7,255 nucleotides of DNA, from positions 1 through 7,255 of the forward strand of contig JAMCVO010000243.1 in NCBI GenBank assembly GCA_023475715.1, given 5' to 3'. Under the pieces are notes generated by a model. The model made no database searches, had not been told where the DNA came from, and saw nothing but the letters and a program-made list of their open reading frames with translations. The first letter of the stretch is position 1, and every line of letters begins with the position of its first letter. Source of the DNA: Actinomycetota bacterium. GTDB taxonomy: Bacteria; Actinomycetota; Humimicrobiia; Humimicrobiales; Humimicrobiaceae. Positions 1-6,071 of this stretch are shown here, piece after piece. The translations under genes were made by a program, and so were the position numbers.

Positions 1-862
1 CTTGTATCCCTGGGTAAAAAAACATCCAATTCAAAATGAAGATGATCTTAAAAGATTAGAAAAAATAGACCCAATCTGCAGCGGTCTTCATGGTAGAGAA
101 CTTAGTTTAAGAGAAGAGATGTTGAAAATAGCAGGAAATTATAAAATTAAATTTAGTGATAACATAGAAATTGGTATTAAAGATAGAATTGGAATTGATT
201 ATGATATCTTTTCTTATGCACAAGGAATAATAGGGATACTTGGTGTGGCCGGAAGAACACTTGGCCCAATGGTTATAGCAAATGATTTAAGAGGTGCAAC
301 AGATATGTATATGGATGTTGTAAGTAATTCTGAATTTGCAAAAAATATTCTTGATATTATTACAAATAAAATAATTAAATGGGTTGAATTTACAAAAGAG
401 CTTATGGGGGAACCTAAAGAAGGAGTATTTGTAGGTGATGATGGCGCTGGAAATCTGTCTCCATCGGTATATAGAGAAATTTTACTTCCTTATCATAAAA
501 GATTAAAAGATTATTTTGGGGGTCATACTTTTTTCCATACTTGTGGCAAGGTTGAACATCTTTTTGAGATAATTACAAATGAACTTAAGATAGACGATTT
601 TTCAGGAATAGGTTATCAGAATGACAGAAAGCTTATAGCTGAATTTTTTAGTGGCAGGGTTATTATAAGTGGAAATATTGATCCAAACAATATTGACAGG
701 GGCAGCAAAGAATCAATAATAGCAGAATGCAGAGATGCTATAGAACATTTTGCTCCCTATGGCGGCTATTTCCTTAAAGGCGGTGACGATCCGCCCCCTA
801 CGGCATCGATTGAAAATATAAACTACATGTATGAAGCAGCGATCAGATATGGAAAATATTAA
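1..862 (+). CDS. Uroporphyrinogen decarboxylase (URO-D) family protein, methyltransferase-like, 5' partial
   Basis: C-terminal 286 residues of a URO-D-fold protein whose beginning lies left of the window; family members are usually about 340-400 residues, so some 60-100 are missing and the TTG at base 2 is not a real start. Visible family blocks (numbered from base 2) are the GDDGAGNLSP turn at about 145-154, then YREILLPYHK, FFHTCGKV at 177-184 and GNIDPNNI at 225-232. The His-x-Cys pair (H179, C181) is the zinc motif of corrinoid:CoM-type methyltransferases (MtaA, MtbA, CmuA) and is not typical of haem-pathway HemE, so a methyltransferase-like role is likelier than haem synthesis. The usual second Cys near the C terminus (GCD-type loop) is replaced by GGDDPPP at 260-266, so zinc binding may differ. 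No corrinoid protein or activator gene is visible nearby. The family call is firm; the substrate is unknown. Confidence 0.88.
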   Translation, partial: LYPWVKKHPIQNEDDLKRLEKIDPICSGLHGRELSLREEMLKIAGNYKIKFSDNIEIGIKDRIGIDYDIFSYAQGIIGILGVAGRTLGPMVIANDLRGATDMYMDVVSNSEFAKNILDIITNKIIKWVEFTKELMGEPKEGVFVGDDGAGNLSPSVYREILLPYHKRLKDYFGGHTFFHTCGKVEHLFEIITNELKIDDFSGIGYQNDRKLIAEFFSGRVIISGNIDPNNIDRGSKESIIAECRDAIEHFAPYGGYFLKGGDDPPPTASIENINYMYEAAIRYGKY

Positions 863-932
863 TCTTTTTTAAATATTTTTAATCTATAAATAAATAGTAG
901 ACTTTAAAATATTTAAATTGCAGGAATTTCCG

Positions 933-2168
933 TTAAGATGGAATAATCTTCCATAAATTGCCAGTTTTCCCTGATGGGCCGGATTTTTTTGAGGTAAGCA
1001 AATATAATTCATTTTCAAAATCCTGACCAAAAGATTGTAGAAATTCATTTATATTTCCACCAGGCATATTTAATATATCAATCTTATCGAAGGGCCAAAT
1101 TTTATCTTTATAAGAAGGCTCAGCATATAATAAAATACCACTTGATTTATAGTCTGGAGAGGACCAGTCTCCAAATATGTAATTGTCTGTAAGTTCCGGA
1201 ATTTTATTTCCCCTATACATGAATCCGCCAATTACTGCATGCCCCATACCGCCACCGGGAGTATTTGCATTTTTATATTCTATAATTGGATTTATCAATT
1301 TTTCATTGCCGATACTTGTATCCCTGTTGGAGGAAAGCGATACATAAGGATTTACGGGATCAAAATAATGTGCCCCCTCCATAATGTTCCATCCATAATT
1401 ACCTCCTTTTTTGACTATGTCAACCTCTTCCCATAAGTATTGTCCAACATCCCCGGCAAAAAGTTCTTTTTTGCCTTTAGAATCAAAATTAATTCTCCAG
1501 GGATTTCTAAGCCCCCAGGCCCATATTTCAGGACATGCTTTTTCTTCATTGACCAGGGGGTTATCTTTGGGGATTGTATATGGTGAACCGGTATTGATGT
1601 CTATTCTTAATATGCTTCCAAGAAGATTTGAAATGTTCTGTGCATTTCCGGTTTTTTTTGTATGTCCAAATCCGGAATCGTTTGCACCTCCGCCATCGCC
1701 AACCGGAATATAAAGGTAACCATCTGGTCCAAATTTAATATCGCCGCCATTATGGTTGGATTGTGGTTTATCGATGGAAATGATTATCCTTTCAGAATCA
1801 GGATCGGCCTTATTTAAATTTTTACTGACAGTAAATTCAGAAACATAATTAGTACAGTTATAACCTTCGGGGGATTCTTTTCTGGTTTTTGCACTATAAT
1901 ATATAAAAAATCTTTTATTATTCTTAAAATCCGGATGAAAACAAAGCCCCAAAAGCCCTCTTTCATCATATTGTTTATCAAGCCTTACGATTTTATGAGT
2001 TATATCAAGAAATGGTTCAGATATAATGTTTCCTTTTTCTGTTATAATAATTATTAAGCCTGTTTGGTCAACAATAAAAAGTCTTTCTGAGCCATCTTCT
2101 GACTGTGCAAAATTGACAGGAGAGATAAAATTATCTGCAATTAGTTTAAGACTTACTTTTTTACTCAT
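933..2168 (-). CDS. PQQ-dependent soluble aldose/sugar dehydrogenase family protein (GSDH beta-propeller)
   Basis: A 411-residue protein of the glucose/sorbosone dehydrogenase family (YliI/sGDH-like six-bladed propeller). Known members oxidise aldoses to lactones using PQQ and calcium, usually in the periplasm. Hallmarks in order are ERGLLGLCFHPDF at 69-81, SNHNGGDIKFGPDG at 137-150 (H139 matches the catalytic base), VGDGGG at 156-161, LRNPWR at 220-225 (R221), FAGDVGQ at 237-243, GGNYGWN at 255-261, GGFMYRG at 314-320 and the closing FGQDFENELYLL block near 380. The start is ATG with AGGTGG (2175-2180) six bases upstream. The N terminus MSKKVSLKLIADNF has no hydrophobic signal peptide, which is unusual because PQQ enzymes normally act outside the cytoplasm. 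It starts 41 bp after the rhomboid gene on the same strand, so the two are probably co-transcribed. No PQQ synthesis gene is visible. The family is clear; cofactor use and substrate are inferred. Confidence 0.93.
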   Translation of the reverse strand: MSKKVSLKLIADNFISPVNFAQSEDGSERLFIVDQTGLIIIITEKGNIISEPFLDITHKIVRLDKQYDERGLLGLCFHPDFKNNKRFFIYYSAKTRKESPEGYNCTNYVSEFTVSKNLNKADPDSERIIISIDKPQSNHNGGDIKFGPDGYLYIPVGDGGGANDSGFGHTKKTGNAQNISNLLGSILRIDINTGSPYTIPKDNPLVNEEKACPEIWAWGLRNPWRINFDSKGKKELFAGDVGQYLWEEVDIVKKGGNYGWNIMEGAHYFDPVNPYVSLSSNRDTSIGNEKLINPIIEYKNANTPGGGMGHAVIGGFMYRGNKIPELTDNYIFGDWSSPDYKSSGILLYAEPSYKDKIWPFDKIDILNMPGGNINEFLQSFGQDFENELYLLTSKKSGPSGKTGNLWKIIPS

Positions 2169-2209
2169 TTAATGCCACCTTTTATTGGAAAATTTTATAA
2201 ATTTTATAA

Positions 2210-2878
2210 CTAAGAACTGGGTTTCAATTTTAAAGTCTTATCCTGTCTTATAAAAATCCGGAAAATTGCCGCAGTTATTGCACCAACTGCAAAACCCCCG
2301 ATATGCGCCCACCAGGCAACACCTCCGGTTTGCACCAATCCAATAGAGCCGATCCCGTTAAAGATTTGTAATATTATCCAGTAGATGAGGATAACAAAAG
2401 CCGGTACCCGAACTATTATAAAAAATATCAGTGTAAGAATCTTGTTAAGTGGGAAAAATACAAGATATGCACCCATAATACCCGCAACTGCTCCGGATGC
2501 CCCAAGCATGGGAATAACTGAATTTCTGGCAAATAGATACTGTAGGATGTTTCCGGCCAACCCTGCTAAAAGATATATGACAAAATATATAAAATGCCCC
2601 AACCTTCCCTCAACATTATCACCAAAGATTTTTAAGAACCACATATTTACTAAAATATGTATAATACCAGCATGCATGAACATGCTTGTTATAAAAACAA
2701 TAAGAGTAGAGGGAGATGAAAAATCAATCCTTGCAGGGATTAATGCAAACCTGATAATGAAAGTATCTATGTTGGGAGAAATGTATTCAAAAATAAAAAA
2801 TATGACATTTAGTGCAATGATAATATATGTAATTATTGGAAAAATATTTTTGGTTGCATCATCCTTAATCGGGAACAT
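2210..2878 (-). CDS. Rhomboid family intramembrane serine protease
   Basis: A 222-residue polytopic membrane protein of the rhomboid family, which cleaves transmembrane segments of other membrane proteins inside the lipid bilayer. The first membrane span is at about 12-31. The HxxxN motif (H74, N78, in HILVN) lies in the second span and matches the oxyanion-hole His/Asn of GlpG. The catalytic serine is in GASG (S128) and the catalytic histidine in AHIGG (H192), so the Ser-His dyad is intact. The L1-loop-like segment FGDNVEGRLG lies at 85-94. Length is normal for a six-span bacterial rhomboid with no extra domain. The ATG start is preceded only by a weak site (GGATGG, seven bases away). It is the first gene of a minus-strand pair with the sugar dehydrogenase. 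Substrates cannot be told from sequence. Confidence 0.95.
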   Translation of the reverse strand: MFPIKDDATKNIFPIITYIIIALNVIFFIFEYISPNIDTFIIRFALIPARIDFSSPSTLIVFITSMFMHAGIIHILVNMWFLKIFGDNVEGRLGHFIYFVIYLLAGLAGNILQYLFARNSVIPMLGASGAVAGIMGAYLVFFPLNKILTLIFFIIVRVPAFVILIYWIILQIFNGIGSIGLVQTGGVAWWAHIGGFAVGAITAAIFRIFIRQDKTLKLKPSS

Positions 2879-2946
2879 CTTTTAACCATCCGTCCTATTA
2901 TCGATAATTTGTCATTTATATTTAAAAGAAATCTACTGTCTGTGAT

Positions 2947-2952
2947 TTTATA
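2947..2952 (-). promoter_or_regulatory. Possible -10 element for the rhomboid/dehydrogenase pair
   Basis: On the minus strand this reads TATAAA, about 70 bases upstream of the rhomboid start, in the divergent spacer 2879-3162. The hexamer 17 bases upstream (TTAAAT) is a poor -35 match. The spacer is very AT-rich, so this may be chance. Confidence 0.25.
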
Positions 2953-3098
2953 CTTGTTTGTTATTTTGAATTTAACAGGATTCTTATCGTATAAATATTA
3001 TAAATTCAATATGAATATTATATCAAATATGATTATTAGGTAATGGTACTTTGACTAGTTTTATCCTGGTAATTTGAACAGGTTTTAATAATTCTGAG

Positions 3099-3126
3099 TT
3101 ATTAATTGCAGGAAGGGTAGTATAAT
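3099..3126 (+). promoter_or_regulatory. Candidate sigma-70-type promoter for the amidohydrolase gene
   Basis: A perfect TATAAT (3121-3126) lies 36 bases before the start codon. The hexamer 16 bases upstream, TTATTA (3099-3104), is a weak -35. A short leader of about 30 bases would then carry the strong AGGAGGT ribosome site at 3148-3154, eight bases before the ATG. A TTGACT at 3051-3056 has no good -10 at the right spacing. Confidence 0.4.
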
Positions 3127-3162
3127 TGAGAAGAAATAAAAATCCATAGGAGGTAAACTAAA

Positions 3163-4482
3163 ATGGACAAAATATATAATGAAATTTTTGATTACATAAA
3201 AAAATTGGAAATAATAGATACTCATGATCACCTTCCATCTTTTGAAGCTGATAGGGAAAGAGATACTGATGTATTGAAAGAATACCTTTCACATTATTTT
3301 AGCTGTGATTTAATATCTGCAGGTTTTTCAATTAATGATTATAAAAAAATAATTGAAAGCAAATTGCCGATTATGGAAAAATGGAAGTTGGTAGAACCAT
3401 ACTGGGAAGTCTCAAAATATACCGGTTATGGAAGATCACTGGAAATTGCTGCAAAGGAAATTTATGGAATAGATGGAATATCAAAATCAACAATAGAAGA
3501 ATTAAATGATAAGTTTTTAGGGTCGCTTGCTCCGGGGCATTTTAAAAAAGTGCTTAAAGATAGGTCAAAGATAAAAATAAGCTTATTAGACGTGAATGTA
3601 TTGAATAAAGAATATAATATCTTATTAGATGAAAAAAGCATATATTGCGATCAAAACTTTTTTAGGGCCGTATATAATATTGGAAGTATTGTCTTTCCTT
3701 TAACATGGGATTCTATTATTAAAATGGAAAATGATTCTGATATGAAAATAGCATCTTTTAACGATTATCTTGAAGCGACGGAAACCATTATTTCCAAAGC
3801 CTATAAGCTTGGAGCGGTGGGTCTAAAAAATGCCCTGGCATACACGCGAGCTCTTAAATATGAAAGGGTAGAAAAATCTGATGCAGAAAAAGAATTTAAC
3901 AATATATTTAAGAATAAACATTTTCCTGAATGGGTTGGACGGCCGGTCTATTTGGGTAAAAAATTTCAGGATTACATGATGCACCATATAATGAATATTG
4001 CCAATAAAAAGGGTTTAATAATACAAATCCATACGGGCCTGCAGGAAGGCAATGGCAATATAATTACAAATAGTAATCCAACGCTTCTAACAAGCTTATT
4101 TATAGACTATCCGGATGTCAGGTTTGATCTTTTCCATATTGGATATCCATATCAGAATGAAATAACTGTACTGGCTAAAAATTTTCCCAATGTATATATT
4201 GATATGTGCTGGGCTCACATAATATCTCCCAATGCCTCCGTAAATGCATTACTTGAATGGATTGATACAGTACCTCTGAATAAAATAAGTGCTTTTGGTG
4301 GAGATTATTTATTTGTTGATGGGGTATTTGGGCATCAATATCTTGCTAGGGAAAATGTGACTAAAGCATTGTCAAAGAAGGTCTCTGAAAATTTGTTTGA
4401 TATAGATAAAGCAAAAGAGATAAGCAAGATGTTTTTTTATGATAATCCTATAAAAATTTTTAGATTGAATGGCAAAATATAA
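3163..4482 (+). CDS. Amidohydrolase family protein (FluG/amidohydrolase-2-like metal-dependent hydrolase)
   Basis: A 439-residue TIM-barrel metal-dependent hydrolase. The metal ligands expected for the amidohydrolase superfamily are present: H21-x-H23 in IDTHDHL, H290 in QIHTG, H325 in LFHIGYPY, and D381 in FGGDY near the end of the barrel. K222 in VGLKNALAYTR is a possible bridging or active-site lysine. The run QIHTG, SNPTLL, FHIGYPYQNE, AKNFPNVYIDM, GGDY closely follows the amidohydrolase half of FluG-type proteins (amidohydrolase joined to a glutamine-synthetase-like domain) and standalone relatives. Here there is no glutamine-synthetase domain. Uronate isomerase is a more distant relative and less likely. 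The ATG has AGGAGGT eight bases upstream, one of the strongest ribosome sites in the window. It appears to be transcribed alone. The substrate is unknown; many relatives act on amide, lactone or carboxylate substrates. Confidence 0.88.
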   Translation: MDKIYNEIFDYIKKLEIIDTHDHLPSFEADRERDTDVLKEYLSHYFSCDLISAGFSINDYKKIIESKLPIMEKWKLVEPYWEVSKYTGYGRSLEIAAKEIYGIDGISKSTIEELNDKFLGSLAPGHFKKVLKDRSKIKISLLDVNVLNKEYNILLDEKSIYCDQNFFRAVYNIGSIVFPLTWDSIIKMENDSDMKIASFNDYLEATETIISKAYKLGAVGLKNALAYTRALKYERVEKSDAEKEFNNIFKNKHFPEWVGRPVYLGKKFQDYMMHHIMNIANKKGLIIQIHTGLQEGNGNIITNSNPTLLTSLFIDYPDVRFDLFHIGYPYQNEITVLAKNFPNVYIDMCWAHIISPNASVNALLEWIDTVPLNKISAFGGDYLFVDGVFGHQYLARENVTKALSKKVSENLFDIDKAKEISKMFFYDNPIKIFRLNGKI

Positions 4483-4528
4483 TTTATCAGAACCGGTATT
4501 TCCTGTTGAAAGATAATATGTCCCATGT

Positions 4529-4594
4529 TGCTGCGTTATATAGGGATTGCAGCAGAAAAAAGATTTAATGTTTTTTTAATCTATTTTTCTTTTT
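4529..4594 (+). terminator. Possible terminator after the amidohydrolase gene
   Basis: TGCTGC (4529-4534) pairs with GCAGCA (4549-4554) across a 14-base loop. It is followed by an AT-rich hairpin: AAAAAAGATT at 4556-4565 pairs with AATCTaTTTTT at 4578-4588 with one bulge. This leads into a T-rich tract ending at 4594. The GC stem is short and its T-tract is not immediate, so the call is tentative. Confidence 0.35.
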
Positions 4595-4602
4595 AATAAA
4601 TA
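4588..4602. repeat. 15-bp direct repeat, copy 1
   Basis: TCTTTTTAATAAATA; an identical copy lies at 4801-4815, 213 bp away. Both copies are AT-rich and near the edges of the gap between the amidohydrolase and the small-gene cluster. Chance is possible at this base composition. Confidence 0.5.
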
Positions 4603-4705
4603 GAATAAAATATAATGCAAATATTTATTATTCGAAATTAATAATAACATTGCGTTCAAAAATATCCTACTGCATGATGCTCTAAAATAATGGGCATGTT
4701 TATCC

Positions 4706-4737
4706 TGGTTTAAAACCAAAACTAGTCTAATTACTAG
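4706..4737. promoter_or_regulatory. Two adjacent small dyads, possible operator
   Basis: TGGTTT-A-AAACCA (4706-4718) is followed after three bases by CTAGT-ctaatt-ACTAG (4722-4737). They sit upstream of the weak promoter-like pair at 4760-4788. Two palindromes side by side could bind a dimeric regulator; no other evidence supports this. Confidence 0.25.
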
Positions 4738-4800
4738 GGTAAAACTAGCCAAAATACCGTTACTATTATTAAACTGCAAGATTATACTTAAAAAGTTAAA

Positions 4801-4815
4801 TCTTTTTAATAAATA
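4801..4815. repeat. 15-bp direct repeat, copy 2
   Basis: Identical to 4588-4602. It lies about 100 bp upstream of the first small membrane gene. No target-site duplication or transposon gene is associated. Confidence 0.5.
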
Positions 4816-4914
4816 AAATATCACAAGTAAATAATATATTCGTAGTAATGCCCGGTAGTAAAAACATAGGCAAAAGAAAAATGAAATATAAAGAAAGGTA
4901 GGATGGTGAGTGAA

Positions 4915-5043
4915 ATGAATATTTTATTACTACTGGGTTTCGTTAGCGCCATTGTAGTTATTACAGTAGTTTTTAGCTGGATATGCTATAGAGCTTTTCC
5001 AGAGAAAATTAGTAAAGATTTTTATTTAAATAACAAAAGATAG
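4915..5043 (+). CDS. Small single-span membrane peptide, 42 residues
   Basis: Reads MNILLLLGFVSAIVVITVVF and then SWICYRAFPEKISKDFYLNNKR. It has one strong hydrophobic span (about residues 2-24) followed by a short, basic, probably cytoplasmic tail. The ATG at 4915 is preceded by GGTGAG four bases away, which fits the distal half of a Shine-Dalgarno site. In-frame ATG (4903) and GTG (4906) also exist, and AAAGGT at 4894-4899 is well spaced for the GTG, so three extra residues are possible. It is the first gene of a plus-strand run of small genes, 68 bp before the next. No family is recognised. The ribosome site, clean membrane topology and same-strand context argue that it is real. Confidence 0.62.
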   Translation: MNILLLLGFVSAIVVITVVFSWICYRAFPEKISKDFYLNNKR

Positions 5044-5099
5044 GAAATAACAACAGCAGAGAAGATATTTTGATATTTAAATGAATTGTTTTATTAAAT

Positions 5100-5106
5100 G
5101 GGGTGG
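5100..5106 (+). promoter_or_regulatory. Ribosome binding site that places a TTG start at 5112
   Basis: GGGGTGG lies five bases before TTG at 5112. The earlier in-frame GTG at 5103 is inside this site and so is not a credible start. Confidence 0.6.
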
Positions 5107-5111
5107 TTGTA

Positions 5112-5330
5112 TTGCTCAATAGTTATTTTAAGGATGCTTCAGAACAATTTTATGATAACTCGAAATTTTATGATGAAAATAAAGAAGTCCAAATCGAAAA
5201 ATTAAATACATTCTCCGGCTTATATAATTTATCCGAGGGCTTAAAAAAATTGCAGGAGGATATAAATACAATAATGATACAGCTGGAACTGATAGAAAAT
5301 AAAATAAAAAGAAAAAATTTAAAAAGGTAA
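5112..5330 (+). CDS. Small helical protein of unknown function, 72 residues
   Basis: Starts at TTG, chosen because GGGGTGG sits five bases upstream. The protein is soluble and highly charged. The N-terminal part (MLNSYFKDASEQFYDNSKF) is rich in aromatic and acidic residues. From about residue 38 (NLSEGLKKLQEDINTI) heptad-like spacing of L and I suggests a coiled coil, ending in a very basic KIKRKNLKR tail. It has no cysteine, no signal peptide and no membrane span. It lies between the 42-residue membrane peptide and the coiled-coil protein at 5395, all on one strand with short gaps, so it is likely co-transcribed with them. I do not recognise a family. A partner or scaffold role is only inferred from the coiled coil. 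Confidence 0.68.
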   Translation: MLNSYFKDASEQFYDNSKFYDENKEVQIEKLNTFSGLYNLSEGLKKLQEDINTIMIQLELIENKIKRKNLKR

Positions 5331-5394
5331 AGGTAGGGTCAAGATCGAAGATTAACAAAGTCAAAAAAATTCTAAAGAGGTGAGAATAAAAATT

Positions 5395-5610
5395 ATGGAA
5401 GAAAATAAGCATGTGGGAAAATTAAAAGGCCAGATTGAGCAGTGGGATTTGGAGGTTACAAAACTTCAATGCGATTACAAGGACGCAGCAGAAAAAGATA
5501 AAGAAAAATGCCTAAAAAAAATAAAGGATTTGCAGATAAAAATATCTGATGCTGCAGATAAGATTGAAAAAATGACAATTAAAAGTAATTTAAAAACTGA
5601 TTTTTGCTGA
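5395..5610 (+). CDS. sll1863-like small coiled-coil protein, 71 residues
   Basis: Begins MEENKHVGKLKGQIEQWDLE and continues as one long charged helix to about residue 60. The pattern KLKxQIEQWDxEVxKL, then a central K/E/A-rich segment, then LQIKISDAADKIEKM, resembles the short sll1863-type coiled-coil proteins found in cyanobacteria and many environmental bacteria, which have been linked to stress responses; this likeness is from memory and not searched. There is no membrane span. Cysteines are at about 25, 39 and 71, the last being the C-terminal residue. The ATG at 5395 is preceded by AGAGGTGAG (5376-5384), ten bases away, which is somewhat long. A GTG at 5380 overlaps that site and is rejected. 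It is the last gene before the promoter at 5651. Confidence 0.72.
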   Translation: MEENKHVGKLKGQIEQWDLEVTKLQCDYKDAAEKDKEKCLKKIKDLQIKISDAADKIEKMTIKSNLKTDFC

Positions 5611-5650
5611 TTTATTTATAAAAAACTCTTGAAAATGCATTTTTAAATAT

Positions 5651-5680
5651 TTGACAACTTAAAATTGATTATTGTATCAT
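5651..5680 (+). promoter_or_regulatory. Sigma-70-type promoter within the small-gene cluster
   Basis: A consensus -35 TTGACA (5651-5656) and TATCAT (5675-5680, five of six matches) are separated by 18 bases. Transcription would start near 5687, some 30 bases before the ATG at 5716. This is the best promoter match in the window and implies that the 95-residue membrane protein and the AmaP-like gene can be expressed apart from the three genes upstream. Confidence 0.68.
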
Positions 5681-5715
5681 AGATTTGTAATAAACTTTTT
5701 ACCAGTACGAGTAAT

Positions 5716-6003
5716 ATGTGTTGTGCAGTAACAATTTTTATACTTTTTGGTCCTCGTTTAGCATTATTTGTATGGTGGATAATTAGTCCGGATTTATTTA
5801 GCTCAGCATTCAATACTTGGATCTGGCCTCTTCTTTTTGCTCTTTTCGCTCCTTTCACTATGATTTTTTTTATGATAGGCTGGTATCTGTCTCCTGGAAT
5901 CAGTGGTTTTGATTGGATATTGATAGCTATAGGAATAATTTTAGATATCTCATCCCATACTGGTGCAGGATATCGTCACAGAGATAGATTCAGGAGAGAT
6001 TAA
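5716..6003 (+). CDS. Conserved small membrane protein of unknown function, 95 residues
   Basis: Contains two to three hydrophobic segments, at about 3-24, 36-57 and 66-79, and a basic tail (YRHRDRFRRD). The layout FGPRLALFVWW at 11-21, SAFNTWIWPLL at 30-40, a central PFTMIFFMIGWYLSPG block, GFDWILIAIGIILD at 64-77, and a Gly/Arg-rich end fits a recurring family of short uncharacterised membrane proteins that I recall from Chloroflexi and Actinobacteria; I know no assigned function. The only upstream start in frame is this ATG, because a stop codon lies at 5692. No good Shine-Dalgarno site precedes it, but the promoter at 5651-5680 gives a short leader. Two cysteines follow the initiator Met (MCC). 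It is followed 68 bp later by the AmaP-like gene, probably in the same transcript. Confidence 0.8.
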   Translation: MCCAVTIFILFGPRLALFVWWIISPDLFSSAFNTWIWPLLFALFAPFTMIFFMIGWYLSPGISGFDWILIAIGIILDISSHTGAGYRHRDRFRRD

Positions 6004-6057
6004 ATTGAAAAATCTTCTAATGATTTTAATTTATTCTGGTTATTAAAAAAATAAAAA

Positions 6058-6066
6058 GAAAGGTGA
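6058..6066 (+). promoter_or_regulatory. Ribosome binding site that places a GTG start at 6072
   Basis: AAAGGTGAT lies five bases before GTG at 6072. An in-frame GTG at 6063 falls inside the site, so the longer reading is rejected. ATG at 6076 is out of frame. Confidence 0.7.
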
Positions 6067-6071
6067 TAAAA

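Larger units (their letters stand above)
4483..4902. other. 420-bp intergenic region with hairpins and a direct repeat, no gene seen
   Basis: AT-rich gap between the amidohydrolase and the small-gene cluster. No frame here has a ribosome site plus protein-like composition; an 82-codon minus-strand frame at 4576-4824 is low-complexity and lacks support. The gap holds a possible terminator (4529-4594), two small dyads (4706-4718 and 4722-4737) and two copies of a 15-bp repeat. A weak promoter-like pair, TTACTA (4760-4765) and TATACT (4783-4788) with 17-bp spacing, could serve the downstream cluster with a leader of about 120 bases. The octamer AAAACTAG occurs twice, at 4718 and 4741. Confidence 0.5.

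Noticed and set aside
853..929. Terminator between the convergent URO-D and dehydrogenase genes
   Set aside because: Only AT-only stems (853-860 with 872-879) and a five-bp stem (915-919 with 925-929) are present. They are too weak to call, though some termination here is expected.
1239..1713. Plus-strand open frames opposite the sugar dehydrogenase
   Set aside because: They are antisense to a gene with complete family motifs, have no ribosome site and give compositionally odd proteins.
2385..2885. 166-codon plus-strand frame opposite the rhomboid gene
   Set aside because: It is antisense to a gene with an intact Ser-His dyad. Its apparent hydrophobic segments are reflections of the membrane spans on the other strand.
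4706..4743. SigB-type promoter (GTTTAA with GGGTAA)
   Set aside because: Both boxes occur near 4708 and 4737 but the spacing is about 23 bases, well beyond the 12-15 expected.
4576..4824. 82-codon minus-strand frame in the gap
   Set aside because: AT-driven composition, no ribosome site and no recognisable domain. Its ends coincide with the 15-bp repeat, which explains the repeated LLKR.
5128..5412. Minus-strand hydrophobic frame over the coiled-coil genes
   Set aside because: Phe/Leu-rich translation is what Lys/Glu-rich coding sequence gives on the reverse strand. There is no ribosome site.
5632..5643. AAAATGCATTTT palindrome as a terminator after the sll1863-like gene
   Set aside because: Perfect but only 12 bp with no loop, mostly A/T, and no T-tract follows. 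It lies just before the TTGACA and could equally be chance.
5643..5858. Minus-strand 71-codon frame over the promoter and start of the 95-residue membrane protein
   Set aside because: It overlaps a promoter and a conserved membrane gene on the other strand and has no independent support.
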